A DNA stretch of 40,382 nucleotides, taken from NCBI GenBank assembly GCA_018820665.1, contig JAHJNW010000017.1, positions 1 to 40,382 on the forward strand, in the 5' to 3' direction. Of this stretch, positions 1 to 7,949 are shown piece after piece. Position numbers and translations under genes: made by a program. Source of the stretch: Alphaproteobacteria bacterium (GTDB lineage: Bacteria > Pseudomonadota > Alphaproteobacteria > Caulobacterales > Caulobacteraceae). Every line of letters starts with the position of its first letter. Position 1 is the first letter of the stretch. A model generated the notes under the pieces. The model did no database searches. It worked only from the letters and a program-made list of their open reading frames with translations, and had not been told where the DNA came from.

Positions 1-149
1 AGATCGGGGCCGACGCCGGCGCCGCCCCGGTCCGCGCCGCCGCCCGCCCGGTCCACCGCACCGTCACCGCCATGAAGACGGTCGGTCGCGGCGGCGCCGC
101 CCGCAAACCCGCCCCGGTCGCCGCCGAAGACGGCTGGGAGGCGTTCTGA
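1..149 (+). CDS. Methyl-accepting chemotaxis protein, C-terminal tail (partial)
   Basis: Only the last 48 codons are in the window; the open frame enters from the left edge and stops at TGA 147-149. The visible tail is a low-complexity Ala/Pro/Arg linker ending in Gly-Trp-Glu-Ala-Phe. Many chemoreceptors end in a flexible linker followed by an xWxxF pentapeptide (NWETF-like) that docks CheR or CheB, so the most likely identity is the end of a cytoplasmic or transmembrane chemoreceptor. The signalling domain itself is outside the window, so the call rests on the tail alone. A GC-rich hairpin follows at 154-173. Confidence 0.6.
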   Translation, partial: IGADAGAAPVRAAARPVHRTVTAMKTVGRGGAARKPAPVAAEDGWEAF

Positions 150-153
150 CGTG

Positions 154-173
154 GGGGAGCAGGGAAGCTCCCC
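154..173 (+). terminator. Hairpin after chemoreceptor gene, possible terminator
   Basis: GGGGAGC (154-160) pairs perfectly with GCTCCCC (167-173) around a 6-base loop, 4 bases after the upstream stop codon. There is no T-tract after the stem, so it is not a textbook intrinsic terminator. It may instead stabilise the 3' end of the transcript. Confidence 0.35.
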
Positions 174-250
174 GGGTTGAAGTCGTCGTCCGGCCGCCGG
201 CCAGGTTGAAGCCGCGTGGGGCGGGAGAGCGGCCGTGGTAGTGTCGGCTC

Positions 251-448
251 ATGAGCGATCCCGGCAACGAACTGAATGAGGAACCGGGCGTCTTCGATTT
301 CGAAGAGGCCGCCGAACTGGACGCGCGCGACGAGAAGGCGATGGCGGAGATGGACGCCGGCCGGTTCGTGACGCACGAGGCGGTCAGACGCTGGCTGTTG
401 TCCCTGTCGACCGACAACCCGCTGCCGCGCCCGAAGTGCGGCGAGTAA
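251..448 (+). CDS. Antitoxin of a type II toxin-antitoxin pair
   Basis: This 65-residue acidic protein resembles the small antitoxins that precede RelE/ParE toxins. It has an Asp/Glu-rich N-terminal half, then a Gly-Arg-Phe-Val-x-His-Glu-x-Val-x-x-Trp-Leu segment (about residues 37-49). A "G-R-x-V-x-H-E-x-V-x-x-W-L" pattern is common near the C-terminus of this antitoxin group. The gene overlaps the toxin start by 13 bases, so the two are translationally coupled. Its role would be to bind and neutralise the toxin and autoregulate the operon. No strong Shine-Dalgarno sequence is visible before the ATG. The partner toxin looks frameshifted, so this may now be a solitary antitoxin. Confidence 0.7.
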   Translation: MSDPGNELNEEPGVFDFEEAAELDARDEKAMAEMDAGRFVTHEAVRRWLLSLSTDNPLPRPKCGE

Positions 449-712
449 TCTGGTCCGATCAGGCCCTCGAACAGCTTGAGGCGAACACGACCTATGTGCG
501 TACTGACAGCCCGGCGGCCGCGGCGCGCCTGGAAGCCCGCATCGTCGGGAAGGCGGACAGCCTCGTCATGATGCCGGACCGGGGTCGGCCGGTCAGCCGG
601 GGAAGACGGGTGATCGCGGTGACGCCGACCTACCTGCTCTGCTACGCAGTCGTGGAAGACGAGGGTGCGGATCCTGTCGGTCCGACACGCGGCCCGGCGA
701 CCTGAACCCTAG
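436..712 (+). pseudogene. RelE/ParE-family toxin, apparent +1 frameshift near its C-terminus
   Basis: A GTG start (436) inside the antitoxin gene opens a ParE/RelE-like protein: an N-terminal Trp-Ser-Asp-x-Ala-Leu helix, a central Asp-Arg-Gly-Arg-Pro-Val motif, and a Tyr-Leu-Leu-Cys-Tyr strand. As read, the frame ends at 705 with a tail (GADPVGPTRGPAT) unlike the family. Skipping one G in the run at 663-665 restores VRILSVRHAARRPEP, ending at TAG 710-712. That is the usual final strand with its Arg-His, compare VLILRIRHGRENW in the toxin at 6669-6950. The gene is therefore either a natural frameshift mutant, probably inactive, or contains a sequencing error. The restored stop lies in a CCTAGG palindrome shared with the convergent gene's stop. 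Confidence 0.75.
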
Positions 713-1410
713 GCCCAGGCGAACAGCAGGCGGCCTTCGCCCATGCGCTCGCGCAGGGCCGGCAGGTCGTGATGGGCCACCGAGAAGCAGCCGTAGCTGC
801 GGCCCAGCTTGCCTTCGCGGGCGAGGAAGGCCGGGTCGGCGTAGTCGGCGCCGTGGATGATGATGGCCCGCTCGCGCGCCCGGTCGTTGGAATACTCAAG
901 CCCGTCGAGCAGGACGTTGGGGCCCTGCTGGGCGCCGTGGCTGGCCCCGGCGGTGGCGTAAGCGCCGACCGAGGACATGTGGCTGTCGGGGGTGTTGCCG
1001 AAGCTGGTGGCGAAGCCGGTGTGCGCCGGGTCGGAGCCGCGGCCGTGGCTGGTGCGCATCAGGGTGACGGCGCCGCCGTGCAGGTCGACCTCGTACAGCC
1101 GCTCTTCGCCGGAGAATTTCTTGAAGTCGACCAGATACATGCGGTCGCGTTGGGTGATCTTGCCGGCGTGGATGTCGAGGGCGGCCGTGGCCCGCTCCAG
1201 CAGTTCCTTGCGCACCGCGCCACGCGGGTCGAGCGGGCGGGTGGAGTTGAGCTGGGCGGTGATGGTTTCGGGCGGGCGGGCGACCTGGAGCGCCGGCGCC
1301 GGCGGAACCTGTCCGTGGGCGAGGGTGACCGGCGGTTTGACCGCCGCCGTGGCGCAGCCCGACATCAGGGCCGCGCCGCCAAAAATAAAGCCTCGTCTGG
1401 CAAGCCGCAT
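709..1410 (-). CDS. Exported murein L,D-transpeptidase catalytic domain protein (YkuD_2 type)
   Basis: A 233-residue protein with an N-terminal RRGFIFGG twin-arginine-like segment followed by a lipobox-like Leu-Met-Ser-Gly-Cys (Cys19), suggesting Tat export and possible lipidation. The C-terminal half carries the YkuD_2 signature: IIIHGADY (His186) and GRSYGCFSV with the catalytic-type Cys208. Enzymes of this fold cross-link or trim peptidoglycan stem peptides in the periplasm through a cysteine acyl-enzyme. The exact reaction is not shown for this subgroup. The ATG at 1410 is chosen because GAGGGG lies 6 bases upstream and it places the signal peptide at the N-terminus; a longer frame from 1503 has no such support. 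The gene is convergent with the toxin and their stops overlap. Confidence 0.85.
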   Translation of the reverse strand: MRLARRGFIFGGAALMSGCATAAVKPPVTLAHGQVPPAPALQVARPPETITAQLNSTRPLDPRGAVRKELLERATAALDIHAGKITQRDRMYLVDFKKFSGEERLYEVDLHGGAVTLMRTSHGRGSDPAHTGFATSFGNTPDSHMSSVGAYATAGASHGAQQGPNVLLDGLEYSNDRARERAIIIHGADYADPAFLAREGKLGRSYGCFSVAHHDLPALRERMGEGRLLFAWA

Positions 1411-1770
1411 GCGACGCCCCTCGCGCGGTTTCAGGAAGTCACAGGTTGTTTCAAATGATGACGTGGGTAGCAACCTGCGACGTGACCCCGACGGTGCGCC
1501 CAACGGGGTGAACAGGCCGTTTCGAGGGGCTGTATCACGGAGTTCGTGTCGGCGGCGGTGGCGGTCGCCTTATTTCCCGGCGCACGACGTTTCGCGCGAA
1601 GCCCGCCACTACGCCCGTTTCGCTACGTCGGCGAACCCTGTTCGCGCAATTGGGGCGACCGACAGCGGATCCAGCGACCGGCGTTGTGCAGTGCGGTAAA
1701 ACTCTCGTGATCGCAGGGAACCCAGAGCCTCAACGCTGGATATGGCCCGGAGCGCGGGAGCCAGGCGGGT
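1411..1770. other. 360-base intergenic region with TTCGC/GCGAA inverted repeats
   Basis: No convincing gene lies here. It separates the start of the L,D-transpeptidase gene from the stop of lpxK, so it should hold the transpeptidase promoter on the minus strand. Visible structure includes CAGGTTG (1442-1448) facing CAACCTG (1471-1477) across 22 bases, and a perfect TTCGCGCGAA palindrome at 1591-1600. Further TTCGC or GCGAA words lie between 1618 and 1650, some able to form a short stem. No clear -10/-35 pair or T-rich terminator was found. Confidence 0.5.
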
Positions 1771-2787
1771 CTAGCCGGCGCAACGGACCGCGCGCAGCAG
1801 CAGGGCCTGGAAGCCGCCCTCGTCGTCGAAGCGGGCCCTGACCGGCCAGGAGACGACGCGCGCGCGCCATTCCGGCGGCAGGCGGAACCAGTCCTTTTCG
1901 GTGGTGATCAGTTGGGCGTGGGAGCGTCCGGCGCGGTCGACGAGGAAGGCCAGGTCGCTGTCGCGGAAGGCGGCGTGGTCGGGGAAGGGGGCGAAGTCGA
2001 CCAGTTCGGCGCCGGCGGCGTCGAGGGCGCGCTCGACCTTCCACGGCTTGGCGATGCCGGCGAAGCCGAGCAGCGGACCGCGCGGCGGGGGGGCGGCGGG
2101 AACCAGCCGGGCGACGAAGACCGGCAGGGCGCCGAAGGCGGCGAGCAGCTCGGGATCGGGGGCCGGGGCGTCGGCAGGCATCAGCAGCACGACGGCGTCG
2201 GCGCGGGCGAGACCGGCCCGTAGCGGCTCGCGCATCGGGCCGGAGGGGAAGACGCCGCCGTCGCCGAACGGCCATTCGCCGTCGCGCGTCTCGCCGTCGA
2301 CGACGACGAGGCTGAGGGATTTCTTCAGGGCCGGGTTCTGGTGGGCGTCGTCCAGCACCACGACCTCGGCGCCGGCTTCGGCGGCGGCCCGGGCCCCGGC
2401 GACGCGATCGCGGGCGATCCAGGCGGGACCGCCGAGGGCCAGCATCAGCGGCTCGTCGCCGACGTCGGCGGCGCTGTGGACGGCGGGGTCGACCCGCACC
2501 GGGCCCTTGAGCCGGCCGCCATAGCCGCGCGACAGGGCGTGGGCGGAGACGCCGGCCTCGTGCAGCAGGCGCAGGGCCTCGCGCGCCACCGGGGTCTTGC
2601 CCGATCCGCCGACGGTCAGATTGCCGACCGAGATGACCGCGGCGCCCGGGTCGACCGGCTCGGCGCGGGCGATGCGCCGGGCGGTGGCGGCGGCCCAGAC
2701 CCACGACAGCGGCTTGAGCAGCATCCGCGTCATCGGCGCGTGGCGGCGCTCGCGGTCGTACCACCAGCGGGGGGTGTTGAGCTTCAT
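1771..2787 (-). CDS. lpxK: Tetraacyldisaccharide 4'-kinase (lipid A synthesis)
   Basis: A 338-residue protein matching LpxK, the inner-membrane-associated kinase that phosphorylates the 4' position of the lipid A disaccharide precursor using ATP. It begins MKLNTPRWWY. The family's glycine-rich P-loop, GNLTVGGSGKTP, is at residues 55-66, and a Val-Val-Leu-Asp-Asp-x-x-Gln-Asn motif lies mid-protein. A hydrophobic stretch near residues 23-36 fits the usual N-terminal membrane anchor. The ATG at 2787 overlaps the waaA stop in an ATGA, indicating translational coupling. It is the last gene of the msbA–acyltransferase–waaA–lpxK run. Confidence 0.95.
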   Translation of the reverse strand: MKLNTPRWWYDRERRHAPMTRMLLKPLSWVWAAATARRIARAEPVDPGAAVISVGNLTVGGSGKTPVAREALRLLHEAGVSAHALSRGYGGRLKGPVRVDPAVHSAADVGDEPLMLALGGPAWIARDRVAGARAAAEAGAEVVVLDDAHQNPALKKSLSLVVVDGETRDGEWPFGDGGVFPSGPMREPLRAGLARADAVVLLMPADAPAPDPELLAAFGALPVFVARLVPAAPPPRGPLLGFAGIAKPWKVERALDAAGAELVDFAPFPDHAAFRDSDLAFLVDRAGRSHAQLITTEKDWFRLPPEWRARVVSWPVRARFDDEGGFQALLLRAVRCAG

Positions 2788-4091
2788 CGCCGACCGCCCG
2801 TGGCGGTTCTGGCGGGCGGGGGCGGCAGCAGGGCGGTCAGCTCGTCCCACAGCCGGTCGAGGCCGGAGCCGGCCTCGGCGGCGGCGCGGCGGCCGCGCTC
2901 GCCCATGGCCTTGGCCGCCCGTTCGTCAGCGAGAAGGGGGGTGATGACGGCGGGCAGGTCCCACGGGGCCTCGACCACGGCGAGGCCGCCGGCGGCGACG
3001 AGGGCGTCGGTGATGGCGGCCCAGTTGCTCATGTCGGGGCCGGTGACGGCGGGCTTGCCGAGGCGGGCGGGCTCCAGCGGATTGTGACCGCCGACCGGGG
3101 GCTTCTCCAGCGCGGCGGAGAAGCTGCCGCCCATGACCACGACATCGGCGAGGCGCAGGAACAGGCCCATCTCGCCGAGGGTGTCAGCGACATAGAGGTC
3201 GGTGTCGCGGTCGGGCTCACGGCCGTCGGAGCGCAGGGCGAAGCGGTAGCCGTCGCGACCGAGGGCGGCGGCGATGTCGCCGCGCCGCTCGGGATGGCGG
3301 GGCACGAGGATCAGGCACAGGCGGTCGGCCAGCCGGTCGAGGGCGCGGACGAGGGCGATCTCCTCGCCGTCGTGCGTGCTGGCGGCGACCACAACGGGGC
3401 GGTCGCCGATGGCGGCGCTGAGGCGGGTGAAGGCGCCCGGATCGTGCGGCGGGGCGGCCCCGGCCAGCTTCAGGTTCACATGGCCGTCGATGCGGGCGCC
3501 GAGGCTCTCCAGCCGGCCGGCCGAGGCCGCGTCCTGCGGCAGGACGCGGTCGAAGGCGGTCAGGACCTGACGCGCCGCGCCGGGGACGCGGCGCCAGCCG
3601 TCGGCGGTCTTTTCGGTGATGCGGGCGCTGGCCAGCACCAGCCTGACCTCGCGGCGGCGGGCCTCAAGGATCAGATTGGGCCACAGCTCGCTCTCGACGA
3701 AGACGGCCGCCCCGGGCCGCCAGTGGTCGAGGAAGGCGGTGACGGCGCCGGGCGTGTCGACCGGGGCGAACTGGTGGATGACGCGGGGCGGCAGGCGGCT
3801 GGCCAGCAGGGTCGCCGAGGTCAGGGTGCCGGAGGTGACCAGCACGGTCAGGTCGGGGCGGCGCTCGCGCAGCCGCTCGACGAGGGGCAGCAGGGAGAGG
3901 GTCTCGCCGACGCTGACGCCGTGCAGCCAGACCAGATCGCCGGCGGGCCGGGCGACGGAGGCGAGGCCCAGCCGCTCGTCGACCCGGGCCGGGTCTTCCT
4001 TGCCCTGTTTGGCGCGGGCGTCGAGCAGACGCGGGGCCAGCGGCTCGATCAGGCGGGTCAGGAGCCGGTAGACGATCAGGGCGGGGCTCAC
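2784..4091 (-). CDS. waaA: 3-deoxy-D-manno-octulosonic acid (Kdo) transferase
   Basis: A 435-residue GT30-family glycosyltransferase that transfers Kdo from CMP-Kdo to lipid IVA at the cytoplasmic face of the inner membrane. An N-terminal hydrophobic region is followed by HGVSVGE (57-63; Glu63 corresponds to the family's catalytic base), an ESELWPN segment, and a C-terminal donor-binding region with VVMGGSF and GGHNPLEPA. The start is GTG at 4091, one base after the stop of the upstream acyltransferase gene, and gives the expected MSPALIVYRLLTR N-terminus. The stop overlaps lpxK (ATGA). Whether it adds one or two Kdo units cannot be read from the sequence. Confidence 0.94.
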   Translation of the reverse strand: MSPALIVYRLLTRLIEPLAPRLLDARAKQGKEDPARVDERLGLASVARPAGDLVWLHGVSVGETLSLLPLVERLRERRPDLTVLVTSGTLTSATLLASRLPPRVIHQFAPVDTPGAVTAFLDHWRPGAAVFVESELWPNLILEARRREVRLVLASARITEKTADGWRRVPGAARQVLTAFDRVLPQDAASAGRLESLGARIDGHVNLKLAGAAPPHDPGAFTRLSAAIGDRPVVVAASTHDGEEIALVRALDRLADRLCLILVPRHPERRGDIAAALGRDGYRFALRSDGREPDRDTDLYVADTLGEMGLFLRLADVVVMGGSFSAALEKPPVGGHNPLEPARLGKPAVTGPDMSNWAAITDALVAAGGLAVVEAPWDLPAVITPLLADERAAKAMGERGRRAAAEAGSGLDRLWDELTALLPPPPARTATGGRR

Positions 4092-4092
4092 G

Positions 4093-4779
4093 TCAGATGC
4101 GCTCCAGCCCGGTCAGGGCGTCGGCCTCGGCCTCGAGGGCGGTGGTCTTCTCCCGCCAACGGTCGGCCACTTCGGACAGGTCGCCGCCTTCGGGGAAGGT
4201 GTCGAGATCCCAGATGACGGCGCCCTTGCCGAACGGCAGGGGGATGAGCGAGCGATCCCAGCTGTTCAGGCGGATGGCGGGATTGCACGACAGGCCGATG
4301 AAGAGGACGGGGACCTTTGAAAGTTTGGCCATCAGCGGCAGGCCCTCGGCCATGCTGCGCACGGGGCCGCGCGGGCCGTCGGGCGTGATGCAGAGGGCGG
4401 CGGTCTTCAGTTGGCGCAGGCCGTCGCGAAGGGCCTGTGTCCCGCCCTTGTCGACTTCGCCCTTGTCCCTGTTGGCGGTCGAGCCGCGCACAGCGGGAAT
4501 GCCCAGCCGGGACACGGCCTTGGCGACGAATTCGCCGTCGACGCTGCGTGAGATCACGCCCTTGATCGGCTGGGCGCGATCCAGCGGCCAGCTGTAGGGG
4601 CCCAGCGAGGTGCGCGAATGCCAGAAGACGACCAGCACGCCGCCGCCCTGCTTCCAGACGCCCTCGGCCAGTTCCTGATTGCGGTGTTCCCAGCGGATGG
4701 TGGCGTAGCAGAAGCGCAGCCAGCGGGCGAGGCACCAAGCGAGGGCGGACTGGACGGCCGGATTGCGCAGCGGTCTCAC
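4093..4779 (-). CDS. Lysophospholipid acyltransferase family protein (DUF374)
   Basis: A 228-residue DUF374/LPLAT-like acyltransferase. The His of a VFWHSRTSL segment (His54) corresponds to the catalytic His of the family's acyltransferase motif, and TPDGPRGPVR is the DUF374 hallmark that replaces the usual substrate-binding motif. Members commonly sit next to waaA and lpxK in Alphaproteobacteria, so a lipid A, Kdo or phospholipid acylation role is likely, but the substrate is not established from sequence. The GTG start at 4779 overlaps the msbA stop in a GTGA, so the two are coupled; no ATG lies nearer the conserved region. It lies 1 base upstream of waaA. Confidence 0.85.
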   Translation of the reverse strand: MRPLRNPAVQSALAWCLARWLRFCYATIRWEHRNQELAEGVWKQGGGVLVVFWHSRTSLGPYSWPLDRAQPIKGVISRSVDGEFVAKAVSRLGIPAVRGSTANRDKGEVDKGGTQALRDGLRQLKTAALCITPDGPRGPVRSMAEGLPLMAKLSKVPVLFIGLSCNPAIRLNSWDRSLIPLPFGKGAVIWDLDTFPEGGDLSEVADRWREKTTALEAEADALTGLERI

Positions 4780-6617
4780 GAGACCGTCCCCACCGTGACC
4801 GGATCGCCGTCCAGCGACTGCTGGCGGGCGAGGCGGGCGTAGAGGCCGCCCTTCTTCACCAGCTGGGCGTGGGAGCCGGTTTCGACGATGCGACCGGCGT
4901 CGACGACATGGATGCGGTCGGCGTGGCGCACGGTCGACAGGCGGTGGGCGATCATCAGGGTGGCGCGGCCCTGCATCAGCCGTTCGAGGGCGGCCTGGAC
5001 GAGGGCCTCGCTCTCGGTGTCGAGCGCCGAGGTGGCCTCGTCGAGCAGCAGGATCGGGGCGTCCTTGAGGAAGGCGCGGGCGATGGCGATACGCTGGCGC
5101 TGGCCGCCGGACAGACGCAGGCCGGCTTCGCCGGCGCGGGTCAGATAGCCTTCGGGCAGGGCGGTGATGAAGTCGTGGGCGGCGGCGGCGTCCGCGGCGG
5201 CCTCGATCTCGGCCTGGGCGGCGCCGGGGCGGCCGTAGGCGATGTTGGCGGCGATGGTGTCGTCGAACAGGAAGGGCTCCTGGGTGACCAGGGCGATGCG
5301 GGCGCGCAGGTCGTGCAGCCGAAGGTCGCGGATGTCGCGGCCGTTGACGGTCAGGGCCCCGCCGGTGACGTCGTAGAAGCGCGGCAGCAGCGACAGCAGG
5401 GTGCTCTTGCCGCCGCCCGAGGGGCCGACGAGGGCGACGGTCTCGCCCGGCTGCACCGTCAGGGAGACGTCGGACAGGGTCGGGGCCCCGCCGGCGCCGC
5501 CGCCGGCATAGGCGAAGCTGACGTGGTCGAAGGCCACCGTCAGCGGGCCGTCGGGCAGGGGGGCGGCGTCGGCGGCCTCGCGGATCTCGGGCTGGATATC
5601 GAGGGCGGCGAACAGGCGGCGGGCGGCGGTCAGACCCTCGGCCATCACCGTCTGCAGATTGGTCACCTGGCGCAGCGACTGGCCGGCGGCCATCAGCAGG
5701 CCGATGTAGGCGGCGAAGGCGCCGACGCTCATGGCCCCGTCGCGGGCGCGCCAGCCGGCGTAGGCCATGACGGCGGCGACGACGAACATGGCCACGAGGT
5801 TGGAGAAGGGGCCGGCGAAGGCGCGGCTGTCGGCGCTCTTGATCACATGGCGCTGGCGGCGGGCGACGACCTCGCCGACGCGCGCCTCCTCGGCCGCCTC
5901 GCGGTTCTCGATCTTGATCAGGCGGACGCCGTCGAGGTTCTCCATCAGGGCGGTGGAGAGGTTGGAGGTCTCGACCATGGCCCCGGTGGTGGCCTTGCGC
6001 ATCCGCTTGCCGAAGCGGCGCAGCACGAAGGCGATGATCGGGGCCCCGAGCAAAACGATGGAGGTCAGCCGCCAGTCGGTCCAGGCCATGTAGGAGATGA
6101 CGGCGACGAGGGTCAGGGCGTGCTGGGTGTAGTTGACCACGCCATTGGTGAAGGCCTCGCGCACCAGATTGGCGTCGAACAGCACCGAGGAGACGAAGCC
6201 GCCGGAGTGCTGGCTGCGCAGGCGGGCGAGGTCGGCGCGGATCATCGAGCCGAACAGCCTGACCTGGATGTCGCCGACGATGCCGTGGCCGAGGCGGTTG
6301 ACGAGGGCGGCCTGGCCGAGGGCGGCGACGGTCCAGATCAGGCCGGCGCCGATGATGATCAGGGGGATGGCGGTCAGCGCCTGGCCCGGCGGCACGGTGA
6401 TGACGCCCCAGATGGTCACGGACTCGCCGAGGAACAGGCCGTCGATGGCCGGCTCGAGCAGTTGCAGCACGGTGGCGGCCATGACGCCGACCACGGCGGC
6501 GCACAGGATCGACAGGAACAGCGCCGCCCGGTGGTGCGAAAGGTAGTCGCGCCAGATGCGGGCCAGCAGGGGACGCAACGGCTCTTTCCGGTCGGCGGCG
6601 GGGGCGGGCGTCGTCAT
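4776..6617 (-). CDS. msbA: ABC transporter, MsbA-like lipid A flippase (permease and ATPase fused)
   Basis: A 613-residue half-transporter. Residues about 30-330 hold the six-helix exporter membrane domain. The nucleotide-binding domain follows, with Walker A GPSGGGKST (398-406), signature LSGGQ (502-506), Walker B ILLLDE (522-527) and a MIAHRLS H-loop. Its position directly upstream of, and overlapping, the acyltransferase–waaA–lpxK genes supports lipid A-core flipping across the inner membrane as a homodimer. Other exporters share this architecture, so the assignment relies on context. The ATG at 6617 fits the start of the conserved N-terminus. Confidence 0.88.
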   Translation of the reverse strand: MTTPAPAADRKEPLRPLLARIWRDYLSHHRAALFLSILCAAVVGVMAATVLQLLEPAIDGLFLGESVTIWGVITVPPGQALTAIPLIIIGAGLIWTVAALGQAALVNRLGHGIVGDIQVRLFGSMIRADLARLRSQHSGGFVSSVLFDANLVREAFTNGVVNYTQHALTLVAVISYMAWTDWRLTSIVLLGAPIIAFVLRRFGKRMRKATTGAMVETSNLSTALMENLDGVRLIKIENREAAEEARVGEVVARRQRHVIKSADSRAFAGPFSNLVAMFVVAAVMAYAGWRARDGAMSVGAFAAYIGLLMAAGQSLRQVTNLQTVMAEGLTAARRLFAALDIQPEIREAADAAPLPDGPLTVAFDHVSFAYAGGGAGGAPTLSDVSLTVQPGETVALVGPSGGGKSTLLSLLPRFYDVTGGALTVNGRDIRDLRLHDLRARIALVTQEPFLFDDTIAANIAYGRPGAAQAEIEAAADAAAAHDFITALPEGYLTRAGEAGLRLSGGQRQRIAIARAFLKDAPILLLDEATSALDTESEALVQAALERLMQGRATLMIAHRLSTVRHADRIHVVDAGRIVETGSHAQLVKKGGLYARLARQQSLDGDPVTVGTVS

Positions 6618-6668
6618 CGGTCCGAGGTCGGACGGCTGGGGGGGGAAGTCAAGCGGGGATGGCGCCGG

Positions 6669-6950
6669 TCAGTCCTGCCAGTTCTCGCGGCCGTGACGGA
6701 TGCGAAGGATCAGCACGCCGTCCGGTTCGACCAGATAGACGATGATGTGGGCGCCATAAGCGTGGATGCGAACCGGGGGGTTGATCTCCTGTCGCTCGCG
6801 GGCCGCCAGCGGGTGGTGGGCGACGAAATCGAACGCGCACTCAAGGCCGTCGAGATAGCGGTCCGCCTGCAGCCGTCCGAACAGGCGGGCGCTTTCCAGA
6901 TAGACGTGGATGACGTCCTCTTCAGCGGCCCGGGTGAGCCTGGGCCTCAC
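6669..6950 (-). CDS. parE: ParE/RelE-family toxin
   Basis: A 93-residue toxin with the family layout: an N-terminal LTRAAEEDV helix, a middle HPLAARERQEIN segment, a strand ending ...YGAHIIVYLV, and a C-terminal VLILRIRHGRENW. ParE toxins act on DNA gyrase and RelE toxins cleave mRNA on the ribosome; the ParD-type partner favours ParE. The GTG start overlaps the antitoxin stop (GTGA at 6947-6950), so the pair is co-translated. It lies 51 bases upstream of msbA on the same strand, so read-through from this operon could reach the LPS genes. Confidence 0.85.
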   Translation of the reverse strand: MRPRLTRAAEEDVIHVYLESARLFGRLQADRYLDGLECAFDFVAHHPLAARERQEINPPVRIHAYGAHIIVYLVEPDGVLILRIRHGRENWQD

Positions 6951-7189
6951 CCCTCATCAAGCCTGCGACCCGCTTCGGCCCGAAGCTCGCTCAGGGTGCG
7001 TTCGCCGCGCGGACCCGTAAGCGCCTCGTCGACGCGGTGCTGCATGGACTGGATGCGTTCGGCGCGCTCCTGATCGCGGCGGATCAGGTCGCGGACATAG
7101 TCGCTGGAATTGCTGTAGCGGCCGGTTCCGGCGCGGCCTTCCACCCAGTCCTTCATTGCGTCGGGGAGTGAGACATTCATGGTGGCCAT
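6947..7189 (-). CDS. parD: ParD-like ribbon-helix-helix antitoxin
   Basis: An 80-residue protein with the ParD layout. Residues 4-45 (MNVSLPDAMKDWVEG... through SSDYVRDLIRRDQ) form the ribbon-helix-helix DNA-binding dimerisation unit. The C-terminal charged helix would wrap the toxin. The start could be the ATG at 7189 or the one 9 bases later (MNVSLPD). It should repress its own promoter in the gap 7190-7280, which it shares with the divergent phosphatase gene. Confidence 0.87.
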   Translation of the reverse strand: MATMNVSLPDAMKDWVEGRAGTGRYSNSSDYVRDLIRRDQERAERIQSMQHRVDEALTGPRGERTLSELRAEAGRRLDEG

Positions 7190-7280
7190 GAGCGCAGATT
7201 AGCGCAGGGCGGTCGTCCTGGCAAAGATTGCCAAACCATGCGGGGTGACGCGGGCCCGTCGAGCTTCTATCTCCACCGCC

Positions 7281-7946
7281 ATGTCCCGCTACGACCTCTC
7301 CACCCGCGCCGGCCGCTTCAGGGCGAGGTGGGACTATGTCTGGAAGGATCATGCCTTCCTGCGACGGTGGTTCATGAACGCCCACTGGCTGGGCCCCGAT
7401 CTGGTGCGGACCAACCAGCCGTCGCCGCGGCAGCTGGCGTACTGGAAGACGCAGGGGATCCGGACGGTCATCAACCTGCGCGGGGCGCGGGACGAGGCCT
7501 ATTATGCGCTGGAGAAGGCGGCCTGCGAGCAGTTGGGGCTGACCCTGATCGACGCGCCGCTGGATTCGCGCGACCCGCCGCAGAGGGACCGCATCCACCG
7601 GGCGCGGGAGCTGTTCCGGACGATCGAGTATCCGGTGCTGATCCACTGCAAGTCGGGCGCTGACCGGGCCGGGATGATGGCGGTGCTGTACCGGCATTTC
7701 CATCTGGGCGAGCCGATCTCGGAGGCGATCCGGCAACTGGACAAGAAATACCTGCACCACCGCGAGGGGCTGACCGGGGTGCTGGACTATACGCTGGAGA
7801 AATATCTGAAGGAGGTCGAGCCGACCGGGGTCGGCTTCCTCGAATGGGTCGACAGCGAGGCGTACGATCCGAAGGCGATCCGGACCGAGTTCAAGGCCCA
7901 GTGGTGGGGCACGCTGCTGACCGAAAAGCTGCTGAAGCGCGAATAG
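7281..7946 (+). CDS. Dual-specificity/tyrosine phosphatase-like protein (HCX5R)
   Basis: A 221-residue soluble protein of the cysteine phosphatase superfamily. The P-loop HCKSGADR places His122, Cys123 (nucleophile) and Arg129 in the HCX5R signature. Upstream, TVINLRG and PLDSRDPP match the region before the P-loop in dual-specificity-like phosphatases, with Asp in position to be the general acid. The C-terminal 70 residues, rich in Lys, Glu and Trp, are of unclear function. ATG 7281 is preferred over the upstream in-frame ATG at 7245 because homologous-looking sequence begins at MSRYDLS. It is divergent from parDE. The substrate (protein, phospholipid or sugar phosphate) is unknown. Confidence 0.8.
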   Translation: MSRYDLSTRAGRFRARWDYVWKDHAFLRRWFMNAHWLGPDLVRTNQPSPRQLAYWKTQGIRTVINLRGARDEAYYALEKAACEQLGLTLIDAPLDSRDPPQRDRIHRARELFRTIEYPVLIHCKSGADRAGMMAVLYRHFHLGEPISEAIRQLDKKYLHHREGLTGVLDYTLEKYLKEVEPTGVGFLEWVDSEAYDPKAIRTEFKAQWWGTLLTEKLLKRE

Positions 7947-7949
7947 GGC

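Noticed and set aside
64-417. Minus-strand open frame over the antitoxin region
   Set aside because: Arg/Ser/Pro-rich shadow without start signals; the plus-strand antitoxin explains the region.
4869-7073. Very long Gly/Gln/Asp-rich plus-strand open frame
   Set aside because: It is the antisense shadow of msbA and parDE in a high-GC genome; composition is unnatural and the minus strand has clear family motifs.
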